The position numbers and the translations under genes are program-made. Below are positions 13,966 to 17,613 of a stretch of DNA of 17,613 nucleotides, piece after piece. The stretch is from positions 1 to 17,613 of the forward strand of contig JWZX01001638.1 of the NCBI GenBank assembly GCA_001275005.1, written 5' to 3'. Every line of letters starts with the position of its first letter. Positions within the stretch are counted from its first letter, which is position 1. The notes below the pieces were generated by a model that did not search any database, was not told the DNA's origin, and saw only the letters and a program-made list of their open reading frames with translations. The DNA comes from Chrysochromulina tobinii (Eukaryota; Haptophyta; Prymnesiales; Chrysochromulinaceae).

Positions 13966-16332
13966 ATGCTTTCGGTACAAGACGGTGCGATCCCGACTGA
14001 CTCAAGAATGCTTCGGGCGTGGGACTGGGTACAGCTTTCGAGGGAGGTCGAGTTTGCGGGGCGCAAGTCGCACGCAGCGGTGACGATCGGAGATGACGTA
14101 TGGGTCTTTGGTGGTGTCTCAAAAGACGGCCAGCTGTCCGACGAGCTGCAGCAGGTGCGCCCTGGGCCTCCATTCCAATGTTGGCAGCGCCTAGCCGAAG
14201 GGCCAAGGCCATCACCCACTGTGCTGCACAGCATGGTGGCGCACGAGGCCGAAGGTGAAGGCATTTTGTTCGGCGGGTTGATCGCTCTGCACGAGGCGAC
14301 CGCTCCAGCGCAACACGTGGGTACTGACAGCTTGTGGGTCCTGCACACTGGACTGCCGGGCAGCAGCGGCTGTGCTTGGACATCGCCAGCGCACGTGGGA
14401 TCTGCGCCCTGCGCGAGGATCGGCCACTGCGCGGCGCTCCGCGAGCAAGGCGGCGGCGGAGCCACCGTGTACGTGTACGGAGGGTTCGTGCCAGATCTGG
14501 TGCTGGCACCCTACGAGGATATCTCTGAGCCCGGTGCGCGGCCGCAGCTCGTTGGGTGCAAGCCGCCGAACGCGGGCGCCTTCTTGAACGACCTGGTCAT
14601 CCTCACGTTGCCCGGTTGGGAGTGGTCTCGGCCCAACGTCTCGGTGGATCACTGCAGTCCACCGGCCTGCATCTCGGCGACGCTCACAAGCCTTGGGCGG
14701 CACAGCCCGCACCTGCTGCTCTTTGGCGGGGTGGCACACGGAAAACCGACCCAACAGGCGCTGCTGCTCGACGCGGAGGCACTCATTATGCGCGAGCTGC
14801 GTGTGCCTGAGAGCGTACGTGGCTCGCCGGCGCACGCGGCGGCGAGCCGGTGTAATCACACCGCGACGCTCGTGCAAGGACGAACCCTCGTGATCTACGG
14901 AGGGGCGACGGGCGAGTGGGAGCATGATGGCGCGATCATGCTCGACACGAACTCGCTCGAGTGGGGTGTGCTCGAGGCGCGCGGCGCGGTGATCCCGCTG
15001 CCGCGCCAGCGTCACGCCGCAGTAGCCGTGCGCGATGGCCTCCTCGTCCTCGGCGGTTCATGCGGCGACCGCTTACTCGGTGAGGTCCATCTACTGCGTG
15101 TGCCCGCGATCACTGTGCCCCTGAGTGCACTCTGCCCGCCGCAGACCCCGACGCCGCCGAGTGTGACGCCGAGCTTGAGCGGCCTTGGAAGCGAGCATGG
15201 CGAGGCGTACACGGCGCAGGTACCCTTCAGCAGGCCCACCGGACCACCGCCTCCGCCCCCGTCACATGCGTCCATGGGCGGCACCTCGTACAAGCCACCG
15301 CCTCCGCCCCCGCCCGTGCCCCCGCCGACGCATGCGCGGCCTCAGGTGCCCAGCACGGCATCGACCGCTGCGGACGGCCGCTCGCCGCCGCCGCCGGCAC
15401 CGCCGAGGGGCCCTCCGCCACTCGCGGCCCGCCAGTCACAATCGGGCCCCGTCCCGTTGTCACATCTGCCCACCCATCTGCCACCGCATCTTGCGCACTC
15501 GTTGCCGATGTCGAATTCGTACGCTGGGAGCTACAGCGCCGGTGGTTACTGCGCGAGTGGGTACAGCGCCCCTGGGCATGAGAGCCGCCCCTTGCTTGGC
15601 GGCGCCCCCATGCGTACCGCGGCGGCTGACGTTGCCGCGGAGGCCCTCCAGCACCTGCGGCACGTCGCATCGGATCTGACGCAGGACGTGTCGCATAATT
15701 TGGGACGTGAGCTGAGCCGCGAGCTCGGCCGCGAGGTACGCGAGGCATGCCGCGAGCTGGGCAGCCGCCTCGCAGCCGAGCTCGCGCCAGATCTGCAGCG
15801 GCTACGGGTCGCGACGGATGCCGCCGAGGCGCGTTCACGCGAGCTTGGCCGACTCCACCTCGACTTGACAGCGCGTGCCATGCCTGGCTTGCATGGAGGC
15901 GGCGGCGACGCGAGCAGGCTTGCGCAGCTGAACGCCGACCTTTCTCTCGCGCTGCAGCAGCTTGCCAGCGCCCGCAGCGAGGCTGCACACTGGCAGCAGC
16001 TGCAAGCGGCGGAGCAGAAGCAGCTCGCTGATGCTCGGAGCGATGCCACCCATTGGCAGCAGCTGCATGGCGCGGAGGCAGTGCGTGCGAGAGAGCTCGA
16101 GATCTCCAACCGACAGCTGCGCCAAGCCTATGAGCAGCTGCTCGCACACGTGCACGCGCTCGAGAGTCCAATGGATCCACAGCCGCTGCCTCCACAGCAT
16201 GCCCAACATCAGCCGCCGCCGCCAAGCCAAGGAAAGAAACAGCAGCTGGACGCGCCTCCACACGGCGCCGAGGGACAGTGGGAGGCGCTATCACCAGAGG
16301 AGCTGGCGCCCAGACTCGAGTCGGATCCTTAG
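13966..16332 (+). CDS. Kelch-repeat protein with proline-rich and coiled-coil C-terminal half
   Basis: A 788-residue protein from ATG 13966; ATG 14008 has better context (A at -3) and could be the real start. Kelch-type beta-propeller blades cover about 36-385, marked by hydrophobic strands ending in GG: DDVWVFGG, EGILFGG, ATVYVYGG, HLLLFGG, RTLVIYGG and GLLVLGG, with conserved R-x-x-H-x-A openers. A proline-rich segment follows at about 424-488 with PPPPPP runs, like profilin or SH3/WW ligands in formin FH1 regions, but no FH2 domain is present. A coiled coil at about 559-735 repeats Ser/Gly-Arg-Glu-Leu motifs and has two 21-residue units starting at 666 and 687 (both with HWQQL). The likely role is a cytoskeletal or scaffold adaptor (inferred). 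It starts only 68 bp after the RING gene stop on the same strand. Confidence 0.85.
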   Translation: MLSVQDGAIPTDSRMLRAWDWVQLSREVEFAGRKSHAAVTIGDDVWVFGGVSKDGQLSDELQQVRPGPPFQCWQRLAEGPRPSPTVLHSMVAHEAEGEGILFGGLIALHEATAPAQHVGTDSLWVLHTGLPGSSGCAWTSPAHVGSAPCARIGHCAALREQGGGGATVYVYGGFVPDLVLAPYEDISEPGARPQLVGCKPPNAGAFLNDLVILTLPGWEWSRPNVSVDHCSPPACISATLTSLGRHSPHLLLFGGVAHGKPTQQALLLDAEALIMRELRVPESVRGSPAHAAASRCNHTATLVQGRTLVIYGGATGEWEHDGAIMLDTNSLEWGVLEARGAVIPLPRQRHAAVAVRDGLLVLGGSCGDRLLGEVHLLRVPAITVPLSALCPPQTPTPPSVTPSLSGLGSEHGEAYTAQVPFSRPTGPPPPPPSHASMGGTSYKPPPPPPPVPPPTHARPQVPSTASTAADGRSPPPPAPPRGPPPLAARQSQSGPVPLSHLPTHLPPHLAHSLPMSNSYAGSYSAGGYCASGYSAPGHESRPLLGGAPMRTAAADVAAEALQHLRHVASDLTQDVSHNLGRELSRELGREVREACRELGSRLAAELAPDLQRLRVATDAAEARSRELGRLHLDLTARAMPGLHGGGGDASRLAQLNADLSLALQQLASARSEAAHWQQLQAAEQKQLADARSDATHWQQLHGAEAVRARELEISNRQLRQAYEQLLAHVHALESPMDPQPLPPQHAQHQPPPPSQGKKQQLDAPPHGAEGQWEALSPEELAPRLESDP

Positions 16333-16420
16333 TATCGGACACGCACCCCTCGTCGGAAACGTGCCGCAGCTGAGCCGACCCACGATAGGCTTCCGTATGG
16401 TTGTCTGTTGTTTATGTATA

Positions 16421-16434
16421 GACTTGACTTGACC
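16421..16434. repeat. CTTGA pentamer fragment shared with the PhyH hairpin
   Basis: GACTTGACTTGACC here is identical to 7261-7274 at the right arm of the PhyH hairpin. It lies about 90 bp after the Kelch gene stop, so both copies sit at 3' ends of plus-strand genes. Confidence 0.85.
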
Positions 16435-16548
16435 CACGCACTGCCTGCGTGATGAGGACGCCATCATACGTCAGTGTGCCATGTCTCGGCGCTCCTCGTG
16501 AGTCAAATGCCCTGCTATTGTACGTTCAAGCAGATATGATTTGCATCA

Positions 16549-16555
16549 TATAAAA
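16549..16555 (+). promoter_or_regulatory. TATA-box-like element
   Basis: TATAAAA in an AT-rich patch, 164 bp before the SNF2 ATG. It would imply a 5' UTR of roughly 130 nt. It matches the general eukaryotic TATA consensus, but whether it is used is unknown. Confidence 0.35.
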
Positions 16556-16573
16556 CTTCCCCTTTTTGGTATG

Positions 16574-16585
16574 TGTACCGGTACA
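16574..16585. promoter_or_regulatory. 12-bp palindrome upstream of the SNF2 gene
   Basis: TGTACCGGTACA is a perfect palindrome just after the TATA-like element. Its first ten bases also occur upstream of the antenna gene. It could be a site for a dimeric regulator; chance is not excluded. Confidence 0.35.
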
Positions 16586-16718
16586 TGTAGCAACTTTACT
16601 TCGCGACACGCAAGGGGCTCCCAGCCCCTTGCGCCACGGCGCCGCTCGCACTCAACTCGCTGGCCGGCACGCAAACCTCCCCTAGCCGCGCGTCGCCTGC
16701 GCTCCGCCGAGCCAAGGA

Positions 16719-17271
16719 ATGGTCGACGAGGCCAAACTTCTGCCCTTCCAGCGCGATGGCGTGGCGGCCGGACTTGCACTCAACGGACGGCTTCTCCTCG
16801 GCGACGAGATGGGGCTCGGCAAGACTGTGCAAGCCATCGCGCTCGCCTGCCACTACCGGGCCGAGTGGCCGCTGCTCATCTTCGCTCCCACGTCCATGTG
16901 CTTGCCCTGGTGTGAGGAGCTCGAACGTTGGTGCACATTTCTGCGCCCGGGCGACATCAACCTCGTGCGCTCCCACCACAATGGTGCCCTTCGCTTGGCA
17001 CCCGTCACCATTGTCTCATACGGGCTGATCACGAATGGCAAGGAGAAGGAACAGCTGGCTGCAGCGCTCGCGGCGGCCAATTTTCGTGTGGCCATCGCCG
17101 ACGAGGCGCACTACTTGAAATCGAAGGACTCCCAGCGCGCGCAGCTCGTGCTGCCGCTGCTGGCTGCCGCGCGGCGCATCATGTTGCTCACAGGCACGCC
17201 GGCGCTCAACCGGCCCGTCGAGCTCTACACGCTGTGTCACACGCTCTGCCCGCGCGTGCCGCAGTTTTCTA
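16719..17271 (+). CDS. SMARCAL1/ZRANB3-type SNF2 family DNA translocase, first exon, partial
   Basis: N-terminal 184 residues of an SNF2 ATPase. ATG 16719 has G at -3 and G at +4. Helicase motifs in order: the Q-like LLPFQRDGVAAGL, Walker A GDEMGLGKT (K35, T36), LIFAPTSMCLPWCEEL (motif Ia), DEAH at 128-131 followed by YLKSKDSQR, and LTGTPALNRPVELY at 157-170. The RLLLGDEMGLGKTVQAIALA block and RPVELY are closest to SMARCAL1/ZRANB3, which anneal or remodel stalled replication forks. Homology stops after VPQF, where a GTGCGG donor at 17272 fits; the remaining open frame is low-complexity. The second half of the ATPase must lie beyond the window. No HARP domain is encoded before the ATPase in this exon, although an upstream exon cannot be excluded. 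Confidence 0.88.
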
Positions 17272-17613
17272 GTGCGGACGCGACATGTGCGCATTGCCAT
17301 TGGTCGTCGCGCGCTGACGTGCGGGTTGTGTGGTGGTGGGTTTGGATGGTTGTGAGGTTCGTCAGTGTGATCCGTGTGCCCTTGTGCGCCCGCGTGTCCC
17401 GTGTGTGTCCGGTGTGAGTCCCGGCTCCCCCCGGTGTCTTTTTACCGGTGTCTTTACAGCTGCTAGCTAGTATGTGACCAAATTCCAGTGTGTTCGCGTG
17501 CTTACTCGATAAAAAAGGAAAACCTTACCACCCAAGACAGCGGGGCAAGAAACCGGGGCCGCGGCTCTGCCACCATCGAGGCGCGCAACCCCGTCGCAGC
17601 GCATGCTCGAGGC
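17272..17613 (+). other. Probable first intron of the SNF2 gene, running off the right edge
   Basis: Begins GTGCGGACG after the last codon with SNF2 homology. The sequence is GT-rich, then pyrimidine-rich, then AT-rich. A tempting acceptor (CTTTACAG near 17459) leads to stops in all three frames, and no SNF2 motif appears before the end of the window. The downstream exon is therefore probably outside. Confidence 0.5.

Larger units (their letters stand above)
16333..16718. promoter_or_regulatory. Intergenic region with Kelch 3' UTR and SNF2 promoter
   Basis: A 386-bp gap between two plus-strand genes, clearly more AT-rich than the coding sequence between about 16380 and 16610. It holds the CTTGA repeat fragment, a TATAAAA element and a palindrome, listed separately. 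No gene is seen. Confidence 0.5.

Noticed and set aside
15227-16342. 371-codon minus-strand frame opposite the Kelch gene
   Set aside because: Ala/Arg-rich shadow without motifs. The plus frame has Kelch blades and a phased coiled coil.
17450-17613. Possible second SNF2 exon after CTTTACAG or AAATTCCAG
   Set aside because: The first acceptor gives stops in all frames. The second leaves an open frame, but its translation shows no SNF2 similarity where the family is well conserved.

Overview
This is nuclear DNA from a GC-rich microbial eukaryote, most likely a chlorophyll-c alga and probably a haptophyte. The evidence is a fucoxanthin-chlorophyll a/c type antenna gene with a plastid presequence carrying a phenylalanine-containing SFAP motif, eukaryote-only families (TM9SF, INSIG-like, Nse1, SMARCAL1-like SNF2, RING and Kelch proteins), strong G/C at third codon positions, GT-AG introns with GTAAGT or GTGCG-type donors, and very short intergenic gaps. 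The species cannot be fixed from the sequence alone. No bacterial operon, CRISPR array, rRNA, tRNA or transposase was found.

Layout. 1-895 (minus): 5' end of an intron-containing secreted cysteine-rich protein with C-x-D-x-x-A-x-N-Y repeats, running off the left edge. 1591-3360 (minus): TM9SF1-like endomembrane protein. 3496-4566 (plus): secreted or ER aspartyl/asparaginyl beta-hydroxylase family protein, head to head with TM9SF across 135 bp. 5091-5798 (minus): chlorophyll a/c light-harvesting protein. 6170-7267 (plus): phytanoyl-CoA dioxygenase (PhyH) family protein whose last codons and stop lie in a perfect pentamer hairpin. 7641-8315 (minus): INSIG-domain membrane protein. 8490-9110 (minus): Nse1 of the SMC5/6 complex without its RING-like domain. 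9320-13897 (plus): a 1525-residue protein with a UBA-like domain, ankyrin repeats, Sel1 repeats, an RGG box and a C-terminal RING. 13966-16332 (plus): Kelch, proline-rich and coiled-coil protein. 16719 to the right edge (plus): first exon of a SMARCAL1/ZRANB3-type SNF2 translocase.

The genes are housekeeping or lineage-specific eukaryotic genes with separate jobs, not an operon. Shared themes are the endomembrane system (TM9SF, AspH-like, INSIG-like), iron/2-oxoglutarate oxygenases (AspH-like, PhyH), and genome or protein-quality functions (Nse1, SNF2, RING protein). The most unusual items are the UBA-Ank-Sel1-RGG-RING protein with its homogenised 108-bp repeat array, the INSIG-like protein that appears to keep the key aspartate of animal INSIGs, the RING-less Nse1, and the CTTGA/TCAAG hairpin at the PhyH stop codon.
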